Shown here piece by piece: positions 32,397 to 42,629 of a stretch of 64,000 nt of DNA. The stretch lies in the NCBI GenBank assembly GCA_028551475.1, contig CM052354.1, positions 27,861,258-27,925,257 of the forward strand. Reading direction: 5' to 3'. This DNA is from Casuarina equisetifolia. Its lineage: Eukaryota > Streptophyta > Magnoliopsida > Fagales > Casuarinaceae. A program made the translations under genes and the position numbers. The notes beneath the pieces were generated by a model, which had not been told where the DNA came from, searched no databases, and saw nothing but the letters and a program-made list of their open reading frames with translations. Every line of letters starts with the position of its first letter. The stretch's first letter is position 1.

Positions 32397-34546
32397 TCAC
32401 TTACCCACAATCAGTTTTGCTCTTGCATGGCCATCATTGATTTGGAATTGATCTCCTATACCCAGCTGAGCCATTAATAACCAAACAAAGGTAATAAGCT
32501 CTCCTCCTTTACTTAACTGAGCAGCATGAGCGTTGGCCCTGCAATGACTTGCAGCATAAGACAATAGTTCCACCCACACTTTACTTATTAGGTCCCACTT
32601 CTTCTCTTTCAATTTTTGAAGTTCTTTGGCAAGAATACACCCATCAAACAACACAGATTTACTTCTATCACCCTTCAAATCAATAGGTTTTACATCTGTA
32701 TTGATTATGAAAATCTCTTCACGAGCATTTTTTTGTTCATGCTCCGAGGTCTTTCTTTGAGGAACTTTCCTAATAAAGAATTCTTTGGCTTCTACACAAG
32801 TATCACGGAATCTTATTTCACTAATACCTACTACAGCAGACATCATAGTTGGCTGCATAATTAGAAGATATAACATGTAATCCGAGAGTGTCTTACTGAT
32901 TTGAAGATGAAAATCATTCTCACTAATTTGGCCCGTCTTTTTCCCAGCACAAGTCTGTGGCAACATGCCATATCATAACACTTTGATCATAATCAACATC
33001 AAGAATATAAGACATCAACTCACTATGGTCATCTTTCCACTTTTGATCCAGTAGAACCCAATCACCTCGTGCTGAACACATCCTCTTTGCAGTGTCGGGA
33101 TCGCTTGCGAGAATAGACTTTGCTTTTAGCTGGGAGAAAATGAATTGCCACTGCGGTTCTTTAAATTCCTCCCTCTTAATGTACTCTACGCCATCGTAAA
33201 AATGCTTAAGGCCCATTCCCCATTTAAAATTCGTGGGGCCTGTTACCCATATAAGCATGCGGAAGAACCCATGTACGCATCCATGTTTCGCTCTTGGAAG
33301 TTCTTGCAAACAATAATTGATCAAGTTGAATGCACCCAGACGTTCAGACCACCTCTTCTTTATAAACTTGTATTTGAGGTATTTGAAGTAAAAATTTGAG
33401 GAAAAGGAGAATGCCTCTGCTTACAACAGCTCTGCAATCACTACCCTTCGAGAACCTCTGAAGGTAAGCAACAGTCCGATCCGAGAAAACAAGCTTCCAG
33501 AGAGCAATTGCTTCCAAGACGATGGCCCCATAGAGCAAGGTATAGGAAATTTCAATATCTCCATTCTTTTTACGCTTTAAACCATGCTTATCTATTTTGG
33601 TGAAGAGGATAAGACCTGCCACAACTACAGACAAGGACATGAACCGGAAAATGAATCCGACCCATGAATACACCACGACAACCTTTGTATAGAGAACTTC
33701 GTACATGAAGTTGAGTTCAACAGCTAGTACTTTTAAGGCATCTTGTGGGTCTCTCCTACGAAAAAATGCTCGGCTCTCGTCACGCTCACGGAAACTGAAG
33801 ATGAGATCTACAATGAGACCCTTGAACGTCTCGAAGAAGTGATAGGCATGTCTCACCACCGCTTGATCATCAAGCTTGTCTTCATCCATTGCATAACGTT
33901 CAGCCCTCCAACCTTTGTTAGGTTCTGCTATCAATTCTATTTGAGTTGGGAGACGAGCCTTTTGCTTTGAATCATATTCTTCCATAAGCTTTGCATAGTT
34001 AGGCCCTGCATCAGGGGCTTCAAGCATGGATTCTCGAAATTTACTTAGGTTCGCACGATATAAAGCATATGTACGCTCACCATATTTGATGATTCCAGCA
34101 GCAAATAGGAGGATAGTAGAGAACCATAACTTATTTGTGTGAAAGAATTGAGCGAAGATAATAGAAGCAGTAACCGCCTGGGTTATAAGATCAAGAAGGT
34201 GCCTCCGCCAGAGAGCATTATCCTCCAGTGAAAATGCAGTTACAGTATCTGGACCACCAAGGTGTAACAAAAGAAATGGAGCCCAAAAAGCCATAATCTG
34301 AGCATGATCACTATCATCTTTGGGATTAGCATCACGACGTCTGGAAATAAGACCGATTGTAAAGGTAGCAGCCCAATCGGCTAGCAAGTAAGCAATCCAG
34401 ATCGTAGATATTATTACCCCACTGCATGTTCGTTTTCTGATCGGTGCACACAGAATGAGAATGACTTGTAGTAAGAGACTGAATAGCACAAATATCTGGA
34501 CACTCCAATCATTGTAGAATTCCCGAATTGCGATAAAGAAGCCCAT
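32397..34546 (-). pseudogene. DUF4220/DUF594 gene, block A copy (frameshifted)
   Basis: A paralogue of the intact 715-aa gene at 47655-49802, similar along its whole length. The first 400 codons are open from the ATG at 34544-34546 (MGFFIAIREFYNDWSVQIF...) but then break. In a T-run (plus-strand A-run 33390-33394) one extra base shifts the frame into a stop at 33344. The downstream frame resumes RWSERLGAFNLINYCLQELP. Near 32935 a 2-bp deletion relative to the intact copy breaks the frame again. The DUF594 end (LSYAASHCRANAHAAQLSKG ... MAQLGIGDQFQ) is intact in the third frame. Two independent frame lesions make it a pseudogene unless the first is a homopolymer sequencing error, which would still leave the second. 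Splice sites that would repair either break were not found. Confidence 0.82.
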
Positions 34547-35760
34547 ATATCCGTCTGTTGGTTTCTGAATTTTCTCTTCTTTCTTTCACCTATTGAAGAA
34601 AACATAAAAATGTTAATTTCTACGCAGCCAGGACAAAAAGCAGGAGCTAGATATAAGTTTTTTGGTCAGTCAGTGTGGATAGCAATTCATTGTTATTCAT
34701 GAAGTTAGAGCATTGTTGGTCATAATTGGCAAAAGGTGACTACGTAATCCAAGGTTCAACATGGAACCATCAGCAATAAGGAAAGTCTTCTGCCTTCTCT
34801 TAACAAGGCAAGCTAGCTAATCATTGAGTCCCTGAGAGATTCTAGAGTTATCCTAAATGGAAACACGTGCAGATCTCACGGATTACATGCAGATCTTTAG
34901 CTATTTTAAACGTAACAGAGCATCCATTATTCAATTGTAGGAGTATAGTAATTGTGTTTTGGGATTGTATGAGTCGGCAAACAACTATTGTAAAAACGGC
35001 CAAGGTTTATACATTTTGTGCGTCATGTACAGATTATTCTTCCTCCACCACAATGTCTTCTTCTACATTATACACTTGTGTCCATTTTCCTCTCAAGCAA
35101 CCTGAGCCACCATGTCAAACTATCTACTCCTCCCAGATCCAGAACGGCACCAAGAAATATGAGCATGAGATCTCCAGTTTCTAGATGTCAAACATGAAAC
35201 GCAGGAGCCACACATGACTTGAATAATTCTAATTGCAACAAAAGCACCAGTGTTTCACATTTACAGCTTAACTAGCATAGAGAGAACAGTCCCAAGGCTG
35301 TAACATCTCAGACACAGAACACCAACTCCAGCACCAAGTTTAAGCCTCACAACGGGGACTTTGGGAGGACGAGAGCTTTACCTTTTCGAGCAGTAGCTAG
35401 CGACTTTCTTTCAGTTGAACCTTATTGTTGAGGTCTGACAGCTTCAGGATCCAGCTGAGGCCAAAGTAGCTTGAATGAAGAATGCAAGCCGTACTGAAGT
35501 AGACCCTGTAAAAATTCAGACACAGAGCTTCAACCCTAGCAACATGATTTTAGCCTGAGAACTCAGACTTTAGGAGGATGAGAGCTTACCTTTCCGATCA
35601 CTAGCCCGTGACTTTGTTCGAGTTGAACCGCATTGTTGAGGTCCGAGAAGTTCAGGATCCAGCTGAGGCCATAGTAGCGTGGATGAAGACCAGGAGCTGA
35701 AGTGAAGTAGACTTGGTTCTGTCCTGTCTATAACCGAGGAAGACTTGCTTTTCCAAGTCT
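34547..35760 (-). promoter_or_regulatory. 5'UTR exons and promoter side of block A DUF4220 copy
   Basis: Two related non-coding exons are predicted on the minus strand. One runs above the donor GATCGGAAAG|GTAAGC at 35588-35589 (exon from 35590 up). The other is 35382-35505, between acceptor TTTTTACAG and donor GAAAAG|GTAAAGC (GT at 35380-35381). They share about 100 bp (GGCCTCAGCTGGATCCTGAA... GACCTCAACAAT), so one arose by duplication of the other. The same two exons exist in block B. A 6-codon upstream ORF lies at 35652-35672. Evidence is splice-site pattern plus conservation between blocks. Confidence 0.55.
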
Positions 35761-36699
35761 TTGTGTTTTTTATTCCTTTGTCCCATCGTCATTGAAACAG
35801 GATGTTTTGTCTATTTTCTCCAAGCTCTTCGAACGGCGATCAGTTCCTCAGATGCTCTGGAGTAAAGCGAGGACCAATCAGACAGCTGGGGCTGGTTGGA
35901 TATTGGTTATTGACAATTTTTTTTCTTATTTATTTTTTTTTATCCTAGATTAGGGGTTAAGTGTTTTGTTGTCAGTGTCTCATATTTAAAGATGCTTTTT
36001 ATATGAACCGATGTGCCAGCTCATTTTACGTCACCCTATTTTCTTATTAAATCTTTTATAATATTTTTAAATTTTAGATTTCTTTATTACGATTTTAAAA
36101 AAATATATTTTTAATATTACAACATACACACTTAATTTATACATATAAGACGTTAAACTTCAGAACTTATAATTAGAATCTCTATTACCTTACTACTAAA
36201 TTAATTGGCTAAGCAATGATTTTTTTTTTATTATCTAATAACTTAAATAAACTCATATCACCTTTTTCATTAGCTTAGTATTATCATTACAATAAAACCT
36301 CTTTTACAATATTTTTGAAGTTTAGATTTCTCTATTAATTTCTAGTAATTTAATTGAACCCACGTCACCTTTTTCATTAGCTTATCATTATTATTGCAAC
36401 AAATGCTATTTTAGTTGGATTTTTATTCTTTTACATCAGAATATTATTATGACGAAAGGGTTGATTGTTAAGGTATGAACTTCTTAAATAATTTATATAA
36501 AATAAATATCTTTATTTATTTAAGTTAGTTTACATAAAATGATTGTACTGTATAATATACTATCATTCCTTATGACCTCATTTGATATGAGTCAAAATCT
36601 ACACCCTACTCTTTGTACTTATTTGACATGTGGTTATTATGTTCAACTTTATTATTATGAATAAAATTTATCAAGATACTATTTGTGTTAAGAGGGGGG
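35761..36699. other. AT-rich end of duplicated block A
   Basis: No gene. A degenerate internal repeat of about 100 bp (36240-36320 and 36335-36410, with CATATCACCTTTTTCATTAGC-type cores) is also present in block B at 51410-51560. Similarity between the blocks can be followed to about 36575 / 51730, which marks the right limit of the duplication. Confidence 0.5.
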
Positions 36700-37445
36700 A
36701 AGGTCATACACTTAAAATACATTAATTGTAACTTAGATGCTTAGTTTCACATTACTAAGGTATAAGTATATGTATTTAACTAAATATAATAGTACTCTTC
36801 TACTTCTTGAGCTAGTTTTTGAGGTGAGGATGAGATTCTTAATATGGTACCAAAGACTAAGTTCCTCCTTGACATTCATATTAATATGATTAGGGTTAGA
36901 GTCAACATAGAGAGAGGCAACATGGGATAGTTCATGTTAGGCGATTGTGGTGAAGGGAGATGTTACGTTGTGAATATTTAGAAAATATGAGTATATATAC
37001 TTAAATATAAATGTACCCTTTCACTTCATGAGTTAAATTTTCAGGTAGGAATGAGCTTCTTAATAATATAATATACTATAATGGCATTTTGTGATAATAA
37101 TATGATATGTTGTCAATACGAAATAAGTATGTAGTTAGGATAAGATAAGAATTATAATTAATTTTTACCAAGTCATGATAATAGATTATTAACGTTAATT
37201 AAAAAGAAATAGTGTAAACTCTCGTGCATGAAGAGTTTGGGCATTAGTAGTCTTTTACCCTTTTTGTTCTCCGTGTAAGAATGAAATTCTTCTTTACTTT
37301 GTCATGTGTTACAGCTAAAAAATCTGTGCTAAAATGAAATGGAACTCGTTGCTGCGTGTTAAGAGTAAGAATTCCATGTATTAGAATCTAATTTGAAATT
37401 TTCTTTCATTAGATGGACTCGCCTATCTTCGCCACGCTCGATCGA
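36700..37445. repeat. TRIM-like dispersed repeat, copy 3, at the block A/B junction
   Basis: This copy matches 4690-5790 and 13270-14100, including the two LTR-like segments (about 36727-36840 and 36965-37075) and the 3' flank ending ATTAGATGGACTCGCCTATC near 37430. The primer-binding-site-like word TATGGTACCAAAGACTAAG near 36845 is the best preserved of the three copies. It ends a few bases before the truncated CBS exon begins at 37451, so it fills the junction between the duplicated blocks. Confidence 0.5.
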
Positions 37446-37450
37446 ATTCC

Positions 37451-40400
37451 ATGTAAAGCGGTTGCGGCTGTCAAAGGCCTTCACAGTACCAGAAATTACA
37501 ACAATTCTTGAGGCTTGTCGTCGAATGGCGGCTCGTAGAGTTGATGCTTTGTTGCTAACTGATTCGAATGCATTACTTTGTGGAATCCTTACAAGCAAGG
37601 CATGACTTAAATTTTTCATGTGATCAAGCTGCCAATTGAGTAATGATCTTAAATACTGTTTAGCTGGATTTCAATAATAATAGTGATAGTCTTCATGCAA
37701 CCATTCCTTTTTGTCTTTGAAGGATATAGCAGCTAGGGTTGTGACCCAGCAGCTTAACCTTGAGGATACACCTGTTTCAAAGGTTATGACAAAAAACCCT
37801 GTATTTGTTCTTTCTGACACTCTTGCTGTGGAAGCCCTCCAAAAAATGATGCAAGGTTGTGAGTCACATCCGACTTTGTTTTCCTCTCCTTTTTTGGTTC
37901 TGAAAAGAAATCTTTTGTGTCCCGCTTCTTGAACATCATTTTGTTGTTTTTATGTACAGGAAAATTCAGGCATTTGCCTGTGGTGGAGAACGGGGAGGTC
38001 ATTGCTTTACTTGAAATAGCAAAGTGTTTATATGATGTCATTGCTCGTATGCAAAGGGCAGCTGACAAGGGGAAGGCTATTGCAGCAGCTGTTGAAGGTG
38101 TTGAAAAACATTGGGGAACAACAAATTCTGGTTCGTGTAGTTATTTGGAATACCTTGCCATTTTATTGTTCGATAATGCTTATTTACATGTCTCCAGAAG
38201 AACAACATTCTGTACTAGGCTGTTTTGGTTGGTGTGAAGGTCCGAATACCTACATTGAGTCACTCGATAGCGGATGTTTAGGCCATCTCTATCCACAATC
38301 ATTCCAGAGAATTCAAAGCACGTAATATTTTTCTTTGTTAATTTGTATGTTGTCTAATATATTGTTCCTACCAATTAAATGATTAGTGAAAAAAAAATTT
38401 AAATTGATAGTGGCATCTCTTTTTCAGGATTGTAACTATTTCCCCAATAGAAACAGTTTTAGCAGTAACAAAAAAGATGGTTGAGTTTTACTTAACCTAT
38501 GCAGTTAAACCAATAAGAGCACTATGATTCGTGTTGTTTCTTTGTCGAAAATTAGTTCATCTTACAATAAACTATCTACGTTTGTTTTTGTATTGTCCAA
38601 AAGTATATGAATGTTTTCCAAAAGTGGAATGTTGAAAGTGAGTATTGTCTTACATTAAAAATGAAAAGATGGACTTATGGTCTTATAAGTTATGAGAATT
38701 TCTTACCTAATGCTTCAAGATTTTAAAATAAACCATCACACTTTAATATGGTATTGAAGCTATGGATAAGTCTTCTTTTCGTAATGTTTACTCTAAAGTT
38801 GGACTTCAATTTACTTACAATGTTTATGTCAACAGAAAGGATGGGCTTATAATCTTATAAGTGATGAGAAATTCCCACTTAATGTCTCATTTGATTCAAG
38901 TTTCTATATTCTTCTAATCCATTTTGAAAACTAGTGAGATTCTTATGAAAAGTCATCCCAGCCAAAAGAAAATGTTCATTTGGGGCACTAGTTGGGAATT
39001 TATCTTTCCATGTTATTTCACTTTTACTTGAGGCATGTGTTTGTATCATTGGGTCTGATTTTCCCTCTACTTGCTTATATCCTATTCTTCCGTTATCCCA
39101 TCTAATTCGGACTTGGGTGTATTCATAAGTTAATGATAAACACAAAGACCTATTCCTTCCCTTTGCAACTTTTCTTTTCTTTTCTTTGTTTCTTTTATTT
39201 TGGTTGCTGCATGTTCTAGATGATGTTATACGAGCATCATTTGATCCCTTTGAATTGAAATTTTTCCAGATGTTTAGTCATGCATGCAAAAGACATGCAT
39301 CTGTGGACAGCTATAGAAAACTATTTGGAAATAATAAATACCAAATTTTGCAAGGGATATTTTCATTCAGAAAAACCATTTAATATCCTTTTTCATATTC
39401 AGCCTACAGAATACTGAGATTAGAATAATACGGCTTCCTTATTTTCCTCTCTGGCTAGGCTGGAAATACTGCTGCCATTAGTAACGAAGCCACGAACACT
39501 ATGATGCAGAAGTTCTGGGATTCTGCCATGGCCTTAAGTCCCAATGAGGATGAAGAGGATACGCTGAGGTTACTTATATATATATTCCTGATATAATACT
39601 GTCTTCTCCGTCTTTTCCATGATTATTTATTTACAAATATTTGTAATGTCTCAGTGAAGGTTCATTAAGATTGGCATCAGATGGAACAGAGACAGGGAGA
39701 TCGCTTCCCTATCATTTAACAAAAATGGCAAATGCGTTTTCATTTAAAATCCAAGATATAGGAAGGGCAGGGTGCACCGATTTACTTGTGGTATGCTACT
39801 TGTTCTGCTTATCACATAAGGCACTCACAAAATAGACAAAATTTGTGTTCTCCATTCTCAACGCATTTAGCTTCTTGTTTAGTCCTTGTTTTCCAATCTG
39901 GGTGACTCGCGTAAATAAGTGGCTCTTTGTTCTGCCTGAGTTCTGAACTTAGTGGTTCACGAGTCTATAGCTTTTTAATTTTAACTGTCTGGTAACACCA
40001 TAGTTGTCTGGAGAGGAAGATTGGTTAATTATTTTCTTTTTCCTATCTAATTTTTAATAATTAATGGCGGGTTTCATTTAGGAGGTTAACATGATCTCGG
40101 ATTTATATCTGGTTTGATTCCCAGGATCAAAATATAGCAAGTAATTTAATTGCCTTTTCACTGGGTTTTTGTCTCATTGCTTGACTTCAGAAACCCAGAG
40201 TTTGGCAGATCTTCTAGCTGCGATCCTTCAAAGGATGGGAGATGAGATTGACCGCAACAACCTGCCTCAGATTCTGGTATAATTTTAGATCATCATATCT
40301 GATCTTTATTCCGCTGGATTCTTGGTTTTTCCAGACCCCAGCTCCTACGCTAATTCTTGGCCACGTGCTGTAGTATGAAGATGAAGACCACGATAAAGTT

Positions 40401-40847
40401 TTGCTAGCATCAGATAATGATCTCGCAACTGCGATTGACCATGCAAGGTCAGCTGGTTGGAAGGTACAATTGATCTGTCTATTAGCCTCTACCGCTTATT
40501 TGGGCATAGAAAGTATAGATTTTCATCCTATACTATTGATCTGTCTCTGGGTGATTTTTTAGTCAGCATTTTGCATTCCGAGCATGATAAAAATATTCCA
40601 TTGGGAAGGGCGTCAGTTTTCTCTTACCAATTCTACTTAGTTTGACATTTGAGCTATTCAAACTTCGCAGGGTTTGAGATTGCATTTAGACTATTCAGGA
40701 GCAGGTCGTAGAAGTAGCACTTCAGGAGGAAGTCTTGAATATGCTAATGCAGATGCATGGGCTTCAGCATACCGAGGTGTTGCAGCGGGAGCTGCTCTTG
40801 TCGCTGGTCTAGGCGTATTAGCATACTTGAAAAGAGCCGGCACTTGA
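37451..40847 (+). pseudogene. CBS-CBS-PB1 gene, block B copy (truncated and broken)
   Basis: A partial duplicate of 26594-30979. Lesions seen: exon 1 and the first about 21 bases of exon 2 are missing, and homology starts at about 37451. The exon 2 donor GT is GC (AAGCAAG|GCATGA, near 37599). Exon 5 has a 1-bp deletion near 38265. From 38501 the sequence jumps from the middle of exon 6 to intron 9, so the second half of exon 6 and exons 7-9 are gone. A TRIM-like insert of about 258 bp lies at 38630-38887. The PB1 exon has a 2-bp insertion near 39760. Exons 10, 12, 13 and 14 are nearly unchanged, including the hydrophobic tail and stop at 40845-40847. It cannot encode the family protein. Confidence 0.9.
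38630..38887 (+). mobile_element. TRIM-like insertion in the broken CBS copy
   Basis: Absent from the equivalent place in block A (near 29020). The insert begins TGTTGAAAGTGAG and contains AAGATGGACTTATGGTCTTATAAG. A primer-binding-site-like TATGGTATTGAAGCTATGG follows near 38748, close to TGGTATCAGAGC of initiator tRNA-Met. Near 38840 a second AGGATGGGCTTATAATCTTATAAG copy and a CCCACTTAATGTCTCA end appear. Short LTR / binding site / short LTR with no coding interior is the TRIM layout. Target-site duplication is not clear. Confidence 0.55.
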
Positions 40848-41170
40848 TGCTCTGATTATTTTCTTTTCTTTTCTCTTCTTTTCTTTTCTTTTCTTTTCCT
40901 TTCTTTTCCTTTCTTTTCCCTGTCTGTAAACGAGGTGAAGATTTGCAGGGATGATTTACTCCTTGACTGAGGAGTCCAATTTGGAGTTGGGTCGGGAGCG
41001 CATGTCTTGTGCTTGATATGTTTTCCCATATAATCAAATACAATGAAAATCAATTTTGAGATACCTATCTATTCATCGGTTACATTGGTTGCATGCGCCA
41101 CTTTTCTTCATGGACATGCAGATTATGTGAAAAATAAAAGGGCATGTGAATTTTACTTTGTTTTTCATCA
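40848..41170 (+). other. 3'UTR of the broken CBS copy with TTTTC microsatellite
   Basis: 40858-40918 is a run of TTTTC/TTTCC units that replaces the irregular pyrimidine tract of block A (30990-31030). The remainder is nearly identical to block A. Confidence 0.6.
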
Positions 41171-41480
41171 TTGACAGCCGTCCATGGCCGGAGACCTGCT
41201 CCCAAGTCTTCTTCATCCGATAACCACAACTTTTTATCAGAGCTTTCTCTTACAGGTGGAACCGAGTCGCAGAAGGGATACGCTGGAGCTGGAAGCCTAA
41301 ACACAAGACTGCATCGACAAATAGAATTATGGAAATCGATTTGCGGGTTGGGGATTTGGGCGGAGGGGGTAATGGGGGTTGAGATGTTAACAAAGATTTG
41401 AGGTGTGATTTTTCTGGTATATTGTTTCTTTAAAAATGCCAGAAGGAAAGTGGCAGTTAGCAATGGGAAATTTAGAGATG
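41171..41480 (-). other. Unexplained coding-like segment unique to block B
   Basis: Block A and block B agree up to about 41175 and again from about 41580, but what lies between is unrelated. In B this interval is G+C-richer and open on the minus strand for over 100 codons. It contains IDFHNSICRCSLVFRLPAPA, then SSDKKLWLSDEEDLGAG and RPWTAV. The composition resembles an exon of an organelle-targeted or regulatory plant protein, but I do not recognise the family. It may be a captured gene fragment carried in by a transposon or by repair. The open frame continues past the segment into flanking DNA by chance. Confidence 0.35.
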
Positions 41481-42083
41481 AGGCATAAAAATATTACAAA
41501 TAATAACTTGGCAGTAATTTGTAAATCTTGGTTTTAACTGCATCGAGATGTACCCTATAATTCCAAAACATAGCTAAATTAAGGACAGTCCACGGCCTTG
41601 TTTTGGCCGTTTATTCCATGCAGAGACAATTTTGTAGCAGTAAACATGGAATGCCAACTTTTGTAGCTAATGACGTTGTTTACGAAGCCAAATTTCAAGA
41701 TTATGCAACTAAATTTCCTAAAATCCTACTAGTAAAAATTACAACTTTGTTGGACAGAGAAGACTATAGCCTTTAGAGACACTGATTAATATAGAAACGA
41801 AGAATTCAAACATTCTCTTTTCTTTTTTAAGTACACTTTTATCTCATTCAATAAAAAAATAAAACATAATGGAAGCTTTTGACAGATAAAGTCAGATAAT
41901 ATTTTAGTTAGTTAATTAGTTCAAATCAATAAAGTCAAATAATATTTCTTGTCTTAATGCGTGTCAATACGCTATAAACAAATAAAGTTCAAAGAAAAAC
42001 ATTCATTTGATTTTCTAAACGGACATTGGCAAATACAACAACAGATGGAGACACCCATCAACACCACTATACAGAGTGCAAAC

Positions 42084-42571
42084 TGTTAAAAGACACGGTA
42101 GCAGTCCATCTCACACTTGTCACGCCAGCGCCATCTGTTGTTAATTCAGCCCCCGTTAAACATGCAACCTCACACGTGGACAAACACAGCCACATCAGCC
42201 CTGCGCATCGCAACCTTGATGCGCAGCCTCTGTCCCCGAAGAAGCCGCTACCTACTACACGCACCTGGCCGGAAATATGTCGTCGACAAACCTTCCATAA
42301 TCGGCCAGTCTCTACACATCTTTGCAATCGGCACCCTCAAGGAAAGAATTGGAATCCTCAATCAAGGTACTCCGTTCCAATTTCAAATTCATTCCAAACC
42401 ATTGCCGATCTCAAATGAAAATCTTAGATATCCTGATTCTGTAATTAGTTTCAATTTCTTAGAGATTTGTTTTCCTTTCTTGTACAGTTTGTAAAAGTCT
42501 ATATATTAGATTCAATCTCTGTAAATGAAATTATCGAATTCAAGAATTCTCAAGAATTTACTTTTTCAACT
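42084..42571 (+). repeat. Copia 5' LTR
   Basis: 488 bp, starts TGTTAAAAGACACGG and ends TTTTTCAACT. It is immediately followed by the binding site at 42572. Compared with the 3' LTR it has an extra 8 bp near 42487-42500 (GTTTGTAAAAGTC) and about five single-base differences. Confidence 0.93.
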
Positions 42572-42584
42572 TGGTATCAAAGCC
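42572..42584 (+). other. Copia primer-binding site
   Basis: TGGTATCAAAGCC directly abuts the 5' LTR. It is one base from the standard TGGTATCAGAGC complementary to the 3' end of plant initiator tRNA-Met. Confidence 0.85.
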
Positions 42585-42629
42585 TTAGGCCACCGCCCTT
42601 GATTCGATCCTTGATTATTCTCATCTCCA

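Noticed and set aside
33344-33400. Alternative splicing to rescue the block A DUF4220 gene
   Set aside because: No GT-AG pair around the 33392 or 32935 lesions restores the frame; the intact block B copy is a single exon.
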